Part shown: piece by piece, positions 15,800 to 23,991 of the stretch | How the letters are laid out: every line of letters begins with the position of its first letter | Numbering within the stretch: the stretch's first letter is position 1 | From: Streptomyces sp. Ag109_O5-10 | GTDB lineage: Bacteria; Actinomycetota; Actinomycetes; Streptomycetales; Streptomycetaceae | Assembly (NCBI RefSeq): GCF_900105755.1 | Contig: NZ_FNTQ01000001.1 | Location: forward strand, 5,394,001-5,458,000 | Direction of reading: 5' to 3' | Length of the DNA stretch: 64,000 bases | The notes under the pieces: model-generated | What the model was told of the DNA's origin: nothing | The model's database searches: none | What the model saw: the letters and a program-made list of their open reading frames with translations, nothing else | Translations under genes and position numbers: made by a program

Positions 15800-17326
15800 A
15801 TGGCCCAGCACGAGCATGTACGGGTGGCGGTGATCGGGTCCGGCTTCGGCGGGCTGGGCGCGGCCGTGCGGTTGCGCAGGGAGGGGATCACCGACTTCGT
15901 CGTCCTGGAACGGGCCGGCAGCGTCGGCGGTACCTGGCGGGACAACAGCTATCCGGGGTGCGCCTGCGACGTGCCCTCCCACCTGTACTCCTTCTCCTTC
16001 GCACCCAACCCCGACTGGCCGCGCACCTTCTCCGGGCAGGAGCACATCCGCGCCTACCTGGAGCACGTCACGGACGTGTTCGGGCTCCGGCCCCACCTCC
16101 GCTTCGACGCCGAGGTCAAGCGGATGACCTGGGACGCGGAGGCGCTGCGCTGGGACATCGAGACCGCCGCCGGCACCTTCTCCGCCGACGTGGTCGTCTC
16201 CGCCACCGGGCCGCTGTCCGACCCGAAGATCCCCGCGATCCCGGGCCTGGACTCGTTCCCCGGCAAGGTCTTCCACTCGGCCCGCTGGGACCACGACTAC
16301 GACCTGCGCGGCAAGCGGGTCGCCATGGTCGGCACCGGCGCCTCCGCGATCCAGATCGTGCCCGCCGTCCAGCCCGAGGTCGACCGGCTCACTCTCTTCC
16401 AGCGCACCCCGCCGTGGGTGATGCCCCGCGCCGACCGTGCCATAAGCGCCGCCGAGCGCCGGCTGCACCGCGCGCTGCCCTTCACCACCCGGGCCCGGCG
16501 CGGCCTCCTGTGGGGCATCCGGGAACTCCAGGTCCAGGCGTTCACCAAGCACCCCGACGAACTCGGGCTGGTGGAGAGCCTCGCCAAGCGCAACATGGCC
16601 CGCGCGATCAAGGACCCGGCGCTGCGCGCCAAGCTCACCCCCGACTACCGCATCGGCTGCAAGCGGATCCTGCTCTCCAGCACCTACTATCCGGCGCTGG
16701 CGCAGCCGAACGTGGACGTGGTGGCGAGCGGGCTCAGCGAGGTGCGCGGGTCGAAGGTCGTCGCCGCCGACGGCACCTCCGCCGAGGTCGACGCGATCAT
16801 CTTCGGTACCGGCTTCCACGTCACCGACATGCCCATCGCCGAGCGGGTCGTCGGCGCCGACGGACGGACCCTCGCGGAGACCTGGAAGGGCGGCATGGAG
16901 GCGCTGCGCGGTGCCTCGGCCGCCGGCTTCCCCAACTGGATGACGATCATCGGGCCCAACACCGGCCTCGGGAACTCCTCCATGATCCTCATGATCGAGT
17001 CCCAGCTGAACTACATGGCCGACTACCTGCGCCAGCTCCGCGTCCTCGGCGGACGGGCCGCCCTGGACGCGCGCCCCGCCGCCGTGGCCGCCTGGAACCA
17101 CACGGTGCAGGAGCGCATGAAGCGGACCGTATGGAACACCGGCGGCTGCACCAGCTGGTACCTCGACGCGAGCGGCCGCAACACCACCATCTGGCCCGGT
17201 ACGACCACGGAGTTCCGGCGCGCGACCCAGCGGGTGGACCTCGCGGAGTACGACGTGATCCGCGCGCCCCTGCCGGGCGGCAGCGCCGGCGGCAGCGACA
17301 TGGCCGGCGCGGAGGTGGGCGCATGA
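15800..17326 (+). CDS. Baeyer-Villiger type flavin monooxygenase
   Basis: 508 residues. First FAD Rossmann motif VIGSGFGGLGAA at residues 11-22, then the GGTWRDNSYPGCACDVPSHLY stretch usual in class B monooxygenases. The BVMO fingerprint FPGKVFHSARWD (F-x-G-x3-H-x3-W-D) lies near residue 153, followed by the NADPH Rossmann motif VGTGASAIQ near 178 and an ATG-like FGTGFHVTD near 335. These enzymes use NADPH and O2 to insert oxygen beside a ketone, yielding an ester or lactone. The stop overlaps the next start (ATGA). Neighbouring esterase-fold and dehydrogenase genes fit a ketone degradation route. Substrate unknown; acyclic, cyclic or steroidal ketones are possible. Confidence 0.9.
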   Translation: MAQHEHVRVAVIGSGFGGLGAAVRLRREGITDFVVLERAGSVGGTWRDNSYPGCACDVPSHLYSFSFAPNPDWPRTFSGQEHIRAYLEHVTDVFGLRPHLRFDAEVKRMTWDAEALRWDIETAAGTFSADVVVSATGPLSDPKIPAIPGLDSFPGKVFHSARWDHDYDLRGKRVAMVGTGASAIQIVPAVQPEVDRLTLFQRTPPWVMPRADRAISAAERRLHRALPFTTRARRGLLWGIRELQVQAFTKHPDELGLVESLAKRNMARAIKDPALRAKLTPDYRIGCKRILLSSTYYPALAQPNVDVVASGLSEVRGSKVVAADGTSAEVDAIIFGTGFHVTDMPIAERVVGADGRTLAETWKGGMEALRGASAAGFPNWMTIIGPNTGLGNSSMILMIESQLNYMADYLRQLRVLGGRAALDARPAAVAAWNHTVQERMKRTVWNTGGCTSWYLDASGRNTTIWPGTTTEFRRATQRVDLAEYDVIRAPLPGGSAGGSDMAGAEVGA

Positions 17327-18279
17327 GCCGGCTCACCCACGTGACCTCCGGGCCGTACGCGCCGCCCGCCCCCGCCGGCGAACTCACCGTCGTCTCCGCC
17401 GACGGCGCTCGCCTGCACGTCGAGGTGCACGGCCCCGAGGACGCGCCCCCCGTCGTCCTCGCCCACGGCTGGACCTGCTCGACCGCCTTCTGGGCGGCGC
17501 AGATCCGGGAACTGGCCGTCGACCACCGGGTGATCGCGTACGACCAGCGAGGGCACGGACGCAGTCCCGCGAGCCCCGCGTGCACCACCCAGGCGCTGGC
17601 GGACGACCTCGAAGCGGTGCTCGCGGGGACCCTCGCCCGCGAGGAGCGTGCCGTGATCGTCGGCCACTCCATGGGCGGCATGACCGTCATGGCGGCCGCC
17701 GCGCGCCCCCGCTTCCGCGAGCACGCCGCCGCCGTCCTGCTGTGCAGCACCGGCAGTTCGCGGCTGGTCGCGGAGGCGCTCGTCCTGCCGTTGCGGGCCG
17801 GCGGCCCGCGCACCTGGCTGACGGCGCATGTCCTGGCCTCGCGGGCCCCGCTGGGACCCGTCACGCCCCTGGCGCTGCGCATCCTCAAGTACGCGACCAT
17901 GGGCCCGGATTCCGCCCCGCACATGGTCGAGGCGTGCGCGCGGATCGTGCACGCCTGCCCGCGCGCCGTGCGCCACGCGTGGGCGCACGTCCTCGCGCGG
18001 CTCGACCTCGACCACGGCGTACGGGAGTTGACGGCGCCCACCGCGGTCGTCACCGGCACGGCCGACCGGCTCACGCCCCCGGTGCACGCCCGCGCGCTGA
18101 TCGCCGCGCTGCCGCACCCGCTCGGTCTCACCGAACTGCCGGGCGTGGGCCACATGACGCCGGTCGAGGCACCGGAGCTGGTCAACGGAAAGATCCGGGA
18201 ACTGGTCACCGCGTACGTGACCGGCGCCCCTGAGGAAGCCGGCGCCGACGGGCCCGAGCGGATCAAGGAGAGCTCATGA
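17323..18279 (+). CDS. Alpha/beta hydrolase
   Basis: 318 residues. The oxyanion strand VVLAHGWTCSTAFW at about 45-58, nucleophile elbow GHSMGG (Ser near residue 115), acid region TGTADRLTPP near 250 and catalytic His in PGVGHMTPVEAP near 280 form a full triad. A helical cap lies between about residues 145 and 230. No signal peptide, so it works in the cytoplasm. Beside a Baeyer-Villiger monooxygenase the likely job is hydrolysis of the ester or lactone product. It starts at the ATGA overlap with the monooxygenase and ends in another ATGA overlap with the dehydrogenase. Confidence 0.88.
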   Translation: MSRLTHVTSGPYAPPAPAGELTVVSADGARLHVEVHGPEDAPPVVLAHGWTCSTAFWAAQIRELAVDHRVIAYDQRGHGRSPASPACTTQALADDLEAVLAGTLAREERAVIVGHSMGGMTVMAAAARPRFREHAAAVLLCSTGSSRLVAEALVLPLRAGGPRTWLTAHVLASRAPLGPVTPLALRILKYATMGPDSAPHMVEACARIVHACPRAVRHAWAHVLARLDLDHGVRELTAPTAVVTGTADRLTPPVHARALIAALPHPLGLTELPGVGHMTPVEAPELVNGKIRELVTAYVTGAPEEAGADGPERIKESS

Positions 18280-19160
18280 GCAGGGTCGGTCTCGAAGGAC
18301 AGGTCGCCGTCGTCACCGGAGCGGCGCGCGGGGTCGGGGAGTTGCTCGCCCGCAAGCTCTCCGCGCGCGGGGCGAGTGTCGCGCTGGTCGGGCTGGAGGA
18401 GGAGGCCCTCAAGGAGGTCTCCGGCCGGCTGCACGGCGACAGCGCGTACTGGTACGCCGACGTCACCGACCACGAGGCGATGAGCCGGGTCGCGCGGGAG
18501 GTCAAGGAGCGGTTCGGGAAGGTCGACATCGTGGTGGCCAACGCCGGGGTGGCGAACGGCGGTCCGTTCGCCGACTCCGACCCGGTGGCCTGGCGGCGGG
18601 TGATCGAGGTCAACCTGATCGGCTCGGCGGTGACGGCGCGCGCGTTCCTGCCGGTGCTCACCGAGAGCCGCGGCTATCTGCTGCAGATCGCGTCGCTGGC
18701 CGCGATCACGCCGGCGCCGATGATGACGGCGTACTGCGCGTCCAAGGCGGGCGTGGAGGCGTACGCGCACAGCCTGCGTGCCGAGGTCGGCCACCAGGGC
18801 GTGCGGGTCGGGGTCGGGTACCTGTCCTGGACGGACACCGACATGGTGCGCGGCGCCGACCAGGACGAGGTGATGCGGGAGTTGCGGCAGCGGCTGCCGT
18901 GGCCGGCGAACAAGACGTACCCGCTGGGCCCGGCCGTGGACCGGATCGTGGCGGGCATCGAGCGGCGCTCGGCGCACGTGTACGGGCAGTGGTGGCTGCG
19001 GGGCATGCAGGGCGTGCGCGGGTACCTGCCGGCGCTGATCGGCACGGTCGGGCAACGCGAGATGAAGCGGTTCGCGCCCCGGCTGCAGGGCATGCGTACG
19101 GGGCTCGTCGGTGCAGGTGGGGCGGCCGACGAGGACGCGCGCGCTACGCACCGTAACTGA
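18276..19160 (+). CDS. Short-chain dehydrogenase/reductase
   Basis: 294 residues, classical SDR: TGAARGVGELLA cofactor loop at 16-27, DVTD acidic motif near 63, VANAGVANGG near 90, catalytic Ser in IASLAAITP near 140 and YCASK near 155. The C-terminal 90 residues extend past the SDR core and end with a basic region. It probably interconverts an alcohol and ketone with NAD(P). In this operon it would supply the ketone for the monooxygenase or process the released alcohol. Four-base ATGA overlap with the hydrolase. Confidence 0.88.
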   Translation: MSRVGLEGQVAVVTGAARGVGELLARKLSARGASVALVGLEEEALKEVSGRLHGDSAYWYADVTDHEAMSRVAREVKERFGKVDIVVANAGVANGGPFADSDPVAWRRVIEVNLIGSAVTARAFLPVLTESRGYLLQIASLAAITPAPMMTAYCASKAGVEAYAHSLRAEVGHQGVRVGVGYLSWTDTDMVRGADQDEVMRELRQRLPWPANKTYPLGPAVDRIVAGIERRSAHVYGQWWLRGMQGVRGYLPALIGTVGQREMKRFAPRLQGMRTGLVGAGGAADEDARATHRN

Positions 19161-19259
19161 TCGAAATGCGCGCGTAGTCGGCCCGTGTGAATCTGGTCGA
19201 GGCCCCACTCGAGACCGACTGAGGGCCGATCCCCTCACCCTCCACGGGAGTGAACCCAC

Positions 19260-19529
19260 ATGGGTATGAAGGACAAGGCCGGCAAGATGCAGGGACAGAC
19301 CAAGCAGAAGATGCAGGAAGGCCGGCAGCAGGCCCCGCAGCGTGGCCAGCAGGCCCCCCAGTCTGGCCAGCAGACGCAGCAGCGTGGCCAGCAGGCCGCC
19401 CAGCACACTCAGCAGCGCGGCCAGCAGGCGCAGGAGCGCGGCCGGCAGATGACTGAGCGCGGTCGTCAGCACATGGACGACACCGAGCAGGAGATGCAGG
19501 ACCGGTTCGACCAGGACTACGACGCCTAG
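19260..19529 (+). CDS. Gln-rich repetitive small protein
   Basis: 89 residues, very hydrophilic, with no Cys or Trp and almost no large hydrophobics. The N-terminus (MGMKDKAGKMQGQTKQKMQEG) resembles the start of CsbD-like stress proteins, but the body is a string of Q-rich units built on RGQQAPQ / SGQQTQQ / RGQQAAQ, encoded by imperfect CGTGGCCAGCAGGCC repeats. A charged C-terminal part (DDTEQEMQDRFDQDYD) closes it. It is probably disordered or an extended helix. An SD GGGAG lies 9 nt before the ATG and a terminator follows, so it is a real gene with its own message. Function not known. Confidence 0.7.
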   Translation: MGMKDKAGKMQGQTKQKMQEGRQQAPQRGQQAPQSGQQTQQRGQQAAQHTQQRGQQAQERGRQMTERGRQHMDDTEQEMQDRFDQDYDA

Positions 19530-19559
19530 TCGTAGCGCTTGGCTCGGCCGACAGGCGTG

Positions 19560-19586
19560 GGGCGCCCTTCTTCGCGGAGGGCGCCC
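19560..19586 (+). terminator. Terminator between Gln-rich protein and tricorn protease
   Basis: Nine-base perfect stem GGGCGCCCT / AGGGCGCCC with a nine-base loop, 30 bp after the small gene's stop and between convergent genes. Confidence 0.7.
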
Positions 19587-19671
19587 TGCGCTTTGTCCGG
19601 GGCGGTGGTGGTTCGGGGGACGCGTGCGGGGCGGTGGCGGTGCGGGGGACGGGTGCGGGGCGGTGGGGGCT

Positions 19672-19702
19672 TGTCGCGCAGTTCCCCGCGCCCCTTCGGC
19701 GG
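19672..19702 (+). repeat. Dispersed intergenic element, copy 1
   Basis: TGTCGCGCAGTTCCCCGCGC followed by CCCTTCGGCG. The same core recurs at 45783 (same strand) and at 51092 (opposite strand), always outside genes. A G-rich GGGGCGGTG repeat precedes this copy (19598-19668). Confidence 0.7.
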
Positions 19703-19731
19703 AAACGCTGTCCGGCGTCCCGAGAAGAGTC

Positions 19732-22700
19732 TCAGGAAGACCGTGGCGGAAGCTTGGGACGGGAGCGGTCGGGGACGTCGCTGTAGTCGGGTGGGACCGC
19801 TGCCGGGTGGTCGGTGAGGAGGTCCAGGGCCAGTTGGATCGCGTCGTCCATCTCGACGTGGCGGCCCTCCGCCCAGTCCATCGGGGTGCGCAGGACCTCC
19901 AGGTCGGGGGCGACGCCGTGGTTCTCGACGGACCAGCCGTAGTCCTCGAACCAGGCCGCGTTCATCGGCACCGTGATCACCGTGCCGTCGCCCAGGCGGT
20001 GGCGGCCGGTCATGCCGACGACTCCGCCCCAGGTGCGCTGGCCGACGACCGGGCCGAGCTTCAGCAGCTTGATCGCCGCCGTGATCATGTCGCCGTCGGA
20101 GGAGGTGGCCTCGTCGGCCAGCGCGACGATCGGACCGCGCGGGGCGTTGGAGGCGTACGACACCGGCTGGGCGTTCCTCGTCAGGTCCCAGCCGAGGATG
20201 GTCCGGGTGAGCTGATCCACGACGAGTTCGCTGATGTGGCCGCCCGCGTTGCCGCGCACGTCGACGATGAGCGCCGGCCGGGAGACCTCCATCCGCAGGT
20301 CGCGGTTGAACTGGGCCCAGCCCGAGCCGCCCATGTCCGGGATGTGCAGGTAGCCGCACTTGCCGCCGCTCATCTCCCGTACCACCTCACGGCGTTTGGC
20401 CACCCAGTCCTGGTAGCGCAGCGGCCGTTCGTCGATCAACGGGATGACGGCGACCCGGCGCGACGGCCCCGACTCGCCCTCGCCCGGGGCGAACGTCAGC
20501 TCCACCGTCGTGGCCCCCGCCCCCGCGAGCAGCGGGAACGGTCCGGCCACCGGGTCCACCGGTCTGCCGTCGATGTGGGTGAGGACCGCGCCCTCCCGGA
20601 TGCCGGTGCCGGCGAGCGGGGAGCGCGCCTTGGAGTCGGAGGAGTCTCCGGGCAGGATCCGCTTGACCGTCCAGCCGCCGTCCCGGCGTACGAGGTTGGC
20701 GCCGAGCAGGCCCTGGAAGCGCTGGTAGTGCGGCGGGCCCTCGTTGCGGCGGGCCGGGGTGACATAGGCGTGCGAGGTGCCCAGCTCGCCGAGGACCTCG
20801 CGGAGGAGGTCGGCGAAGTCGTCGGGGGACGCGACCCGTTCGACCAGGGGCCGGTACTGGTCGAGCACGCCGTCCCAGTCGATGCCGCACATCCCGGGGT
20901 CCCAGAAGTAGTCCCGGATGAGGCGGCCGGCCTCGGCGTACGACTGGCGCCACTCGGCGGGCGGGTCGACCTCGTGCAGGATGCGGCGCAGGTCGATCCA
21001 GACGGTCGTGTCGCCGTCGCCGGACTCGGTCGACGGCACGGCCCGCAGCTCGCCCTCGTCGACCACGACCAGCCGGCTGCCGTCGCCGCTGACCGTGAAC
21101 CAGTCGAGGTGGTCCACGAGTTCGGACTTCTTCGCCTTGGTGATGTTGAAGTACTCCAGGGTCGGCCGCCCGCTGGTGTCGGCCGGGTTGACGAAGGTCT
21201 CGCCCAGCGCGCCCGAGATCGGCCAGCGCAGCCAGACCAGGCCGCCGCCCGCGACCGGGTACAGCGCCGAGTACTTGGAGGCGGTGACCGGGAACGGGGT
21301 CACCCGGCTCTCCAGCCCCTCCACCTCGACCGTCACCGCGCCGCCCTCGCCGGGGCCCTCGTCCTCGACGGGGTCCAGGCCGCCGGCGGCCGGCCGCCCG
21401 TCCGGGTTGAGCGCGAACGGGGAGGGGGTCGCCGAGGAGAGCGGGACCAGGTAGGGGCGGCAGCCGAGCGGGAACGACAGGTCGCCGGTGTGCACGTCGT
21501 ACACCGGGTCGAAGCCGCGCCAGGACAGGAACGCGAGGTAGCGGCCGTCACGGGTGAAGACCGGGTTCTCGTCCTCGAAGCGGCCGTTGGTGACGTCGAT
21601 GACGAGCCGGTCGCTGATGCGGGCCATCTTGATCTGCCGCAGCGAACGGCCGATACCCGGATGCGACCAGGTCAGCCATGACCCGTCCGGTGAGAAGGCC
21701 AGATCACGGACCGGCCCGTTGATCGACTGGATCAGCTCGGTGACCACGTCGTCGGAGTCCGCACCGTCGACAGGGTCGATGTCGACGGGACCGGAAGCGT
21801 CAATGCCGTCATCACCGTCACCTCCGTCAATGCTCTCAACACCGTCGACGGCGTCGGCTCCGTCGGCTTCGGCGACGTCACCCACCTCCTCGGTCGCGTC
21901 GATGAGCAGCAGCCGGCCGTCGTGTGCCGCCACCGCCAGCCGTTCGCCGAGGGGGTCCGAGACCAGTTCGAGCACCCGGCCCAGCTTTCCGCAGGCAAGG
22001 CGGCGCGATGGGCGGGCGCCGGTCGCCCGGGGCAGCTGGGCGATCTCGACGGCGTCCTCGCCGCCGGCGTCGGTGACGTAGGCGATCTGCCCGGTCGAGC
22101 CGAGCATCTCGGGGAGCCGCACCCGAACCCCCGGGGTGTCGGCGATGGTGCGGGCCGGTCCGTCGCGGTGGGTGAGCCAGTACAGGCTGCCGCGTACCAC
22201 GACGGCGCTGGCCCGTCCGGTCTCGTCGACGGAGACGCCGTCGACGTGCTGGGCGGCCGGCACCTGGTACGGGCGGCGCCCGGCCCGGGCCCCGGAGAGG
22301 CGGACGTCGAGGCGGCGCGGTGCGGCGTCCGGGCCGAGGTCGTCGACGAGCCAGAGGTCGCCCGCGCACTGGTACACGACCCTGGTGCCGTCGCTGGCGG
22401 CGTGCCGGGCGTAGAAGGCGTCGTGGTCGGTGTGCCGGCGCAGGTCGGAGCCGTCGTAGGCGCAGGAGTAGAGGTTGCCGACGCCCTCGTGGTCGGAGAG
22501 GAAGGCGATCCGGCCGCCGACGAACATCGGGGAGTCCAGGTGGCCGCCGATGCCCTCGAGCAGCCGCTGCCCGTGCAGCCACAGCCGGCCCATGGCGCCG
22601 CCCCGGTAGCGCTTCCAGGCGGCCGGCTCGTGCGGCGGGGTGCCGGTGAGCAGCAGCGTCCTTCGGTCGCCGGCGATGTCGGTGACCTGGATGTCGGCGA

Positions 22701-23097
22701 CCGGCCCCCAGGGCAGTTTGCGGCCCGGGTCGCCGTCGGGGGAGACCTTGTAGGCCCAGGTGAAGTAGGAGAAGGGCTGGCCGTGCGAGGCGACCGCCAG
22801 GATGTCCCCCTCCGGCGTCCAGCCGCACACCCGGGTGTCGGCGCTGCCCCAGTACGTCAGCTGCCGGCCGGGGCCGCCGCCGACGTCGACCAGATGGATC
22901 TCGGGCACCAGGCTCCGCCAGCTCGTGTACGCGATCCGGCGGCCATCGGGGGAGAAGCGCGGATGGCCGGTCTTGGTGCGGTCGACGGTGAGCCGCCACG
23001 CGCGGCCCGGGGCGTCGAGCGAGGTCAGCCAGAGGTCGTCCTCGGCCACGAAGCACAGCAGGTCACCACTGAGATGCGGCATGCGCAGATAGCTCAC
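19732..23097 (-). CDS. Tricorn protease homologue (S41A)
   Basis: About 1121 residues. The first about 650 form two beta-propellers built on PRFSPDGRRIAYTSW-like WD40/PD40 blades. Then come the C1 helical domain, a PDZ domain (near 810-890) and the C2 catalytic domain. The Ser-His pair LGTSHAYVTPARR lies near residue 775 and the nucleophile in ADEATSSDGDM near 998; VENHGVAPD near 1057 carries further active-site residues. Tricorn cleaves peptides released by the proteasome or other ATP proteases. Residues about 401-451 are an acidic Asp/Gly/Val-rich insertion between propellers. GTG 23097 (VSYLRMPHLSG) is preceded directly by GGGAAG; ATG 23082 has better SD spacing (AAGGTGAG) and is an alternative. 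Confidence 0.9.
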   Translation of the reverse strand: MSYLRMPHLSGDLLCFVAEDDLWLTSLDAPGRAWRLTVDRTKTGHPRFSPDGRRIAYTSWRSLVPEIHLVDVGGGPGRQLTYWGSADTRVCGWTPEGDILAVASHGQPFSYFTWAYKVSPDGDPGRKLPWGPVADIQVTDIAGDRRTLLLTGTPPHEPAAWKRYRGGAMGRLWLHGQRLLEGIGGHLDSPMFVGGRIAFLSDHEGVGNLYSCAYDGSDLRRHTDHDAFYARHAASDGTRVVYQCAGDLWLVDDLGPDAAPRRLDVRLSGARAGRRPYQVPAAQHVDGVSVDETGRASAVVVRGSLYWLTHRDGPARTIADTPGVRVRLPEMLGSTGQIAYVTDAGGEDAVEIAQLPRATGARPSRRLACGKLGRVLELVSDPLGERLAVAAHDGRLLLIDATEEVGDVAEADGADAVDGVESIDGGDGDDGIDASGPVDIDPVDGADSDDVVTELIQSINGPVRDLAFSPDGSWLTWSHPGIGRSLRQIKMARISDRLVIDVTNGRFEDENPVFTRDGRYLAFLSWRGFDPVYDVHTGDLSFPLGCRPYLVPLSSATPSPFALNPDGRPAAGGLDPVEDEGPGEGGAVTVEVEGLESRVTPFPVTASKYSALYPVAGGGLVWLRWPISGALGETFVNPADTSGRPTLEYFNITKAKKSELVDHLDWFTVSGDGSRLVVVDEGELRAVPSTESGDGDTTVWIDLRRILHEVDPPAEWRQSYAEAGRLIRDYFWDPGMCGIDWDGVLDQYRPLVERVASPDDFADLLREVLGELGTSHAYVTPARRNEGPPHYQRFQGLLGANLVRRDGGWTVKRILPGDSSDSKARSPLAGTGIREGAVLTHIDGRPVDPVAGPFPLLAGAGATTVELTFAPGEGESGPSRRVAVIPLIDERPLRYQDWVAKRREVVREMSGGKCGYLHIPDMGGSGWAQFNRDLRMEVSRPALIVDVRGNAGGHISELVVDQLTRTILGWDLTRNAQPVSYASNAPRGPIVALADEATSSDGDMITAAIKLLKLGPVVGQRTWGGVVGMTGRHRLGDGTVITVPMNAAWFEDYGWSVENHGVAPDLEVLRTPMDWAEGRHVEMDDAIQLALDLLTDHPAAVPPDYSDVPDRSRPKLPPRSS

Positions 23098-23179
23098 CTT
23101 CCCATGCTTTTCCGGGGGCGGAGGGCCAGCAACTCGTGGCAGCTCCCGGATTTCCCGTCCGCGTGAGACAGCACACGTA

Positions 23180-23192
23180 CGAAACGGTTTCG
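23180..23192. promoter_or_regulatory. TetR-type operator candidate
   Basis: CGAAAC G GTTTCG, a perfect 13-bp dyad between the divergent tricorn and tetR genes, followed directly by another half-site GTTTC. Position and form fit autoregulation by the TetR protein. Confidence 0.5.
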
Positions 23193-23255
23193 TTTCTGTA
23201 GATCGCAGGGTATGTTCGTGGTGTAGGCACCAAGGCGACAGAGGAGCAACGAAGG

Positions 23256-23867
23256 GTGAGTGGCATGACTGAGGTCGCAACGGCGCGTCGCAGTCGCATC
23301 ACGCCCGAGCGCGAGGCCGAGCTGTACGAGGCCGTGCTCGACCTGCTCCGCGAGGTCGGCTACGACGCCCTCACCATGGACGCCGTCGCCACCCGCACCA
23401 AGTCCAGCAAGGCCACCCTCTACCGCCAGTGGGGCGGGAAGGCCGAACTGGTGGCCAAGGCGGTCCGGTACCAGAAGCCGGGTGCCGCGCTCGACGAGAC
23501 CGACACCGGCTCGCTCCGCGGCGACCTGCACGCCATGACGCTGCGCTCGGACGACTGCGAGATGGAGCAGAGCTCCGCGCTGATGCGGGGCCTCGCCATG
23601 GCGATCCACGGCAACCCGGATCTCCTGCGGGCGTTCAAGGAGCACCTGATCGAGCCCGAGATGGCCGGTTTCCGGACCGTGCTGCAGCGGGCGATCGACC
23701 GGGGCGAGATCCGTGCGGACAACCCGGCGATCGAGTTCGTGATGCACATGATGATCGGCGGATTCGCCGCCCGCTCGCTGATCGACGAGCAGCCGCCCAC
23801 CCAGACCTTCCTGCTCTCGTACATCGACGCCGTGGTGCTGCCCGCCCTCGGCGCACCCACCTGCTGA
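23256..23867 (+). CDS. TetR/AcrR family transcriptional regulator
   Basis: 203 residues. The N-terminal HTH (AVLDLLREVGYDALTMDAVATRTKSSKATLYRQW) is clear, then a ligand-binding all-helical domain with PEMAGFRTVLQRAIDRGEIRAD typical of TetR_C. It lies 124 bp upstream of the MMPL transporter gene on the same strand and probably represses it, releasing it on binding the exported compound. Two starts fit: GTG 23256 behind GAGGAG at 9 nt, and ATG 23265 behind GAAGG at 9 nt. Confidence 0.88.
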   Translation: MSGMTEVATARRSRITPEREAELYEAVLDLLREVGYDALTMDAVATRTKSSKATLYRQWGGKAELVAKAVRYQKPGAALDETDTGSLRGDLHAMTLRSDDCEMEQSSALMRGLAMAIHGNPDLLRAFKEHLIEPEMAGFRTVLQRAIDRGEIRADNPAIEFVMHMMIGGFAARSLIDEQPPTQTFLLSYIDAVVLPALGAPTC

Positions 23868-23991
23868 CCCATCCCCGCAGCCAGCCCACCTGACGTCTCC
23901 GCTCACGTCGTCGGGCCGATCACCCCTGCCACCCACCGGGTTGATCACCCCTGCCCTGAAAACCCCACGACCTGACCGGGAGTACGCCCCC

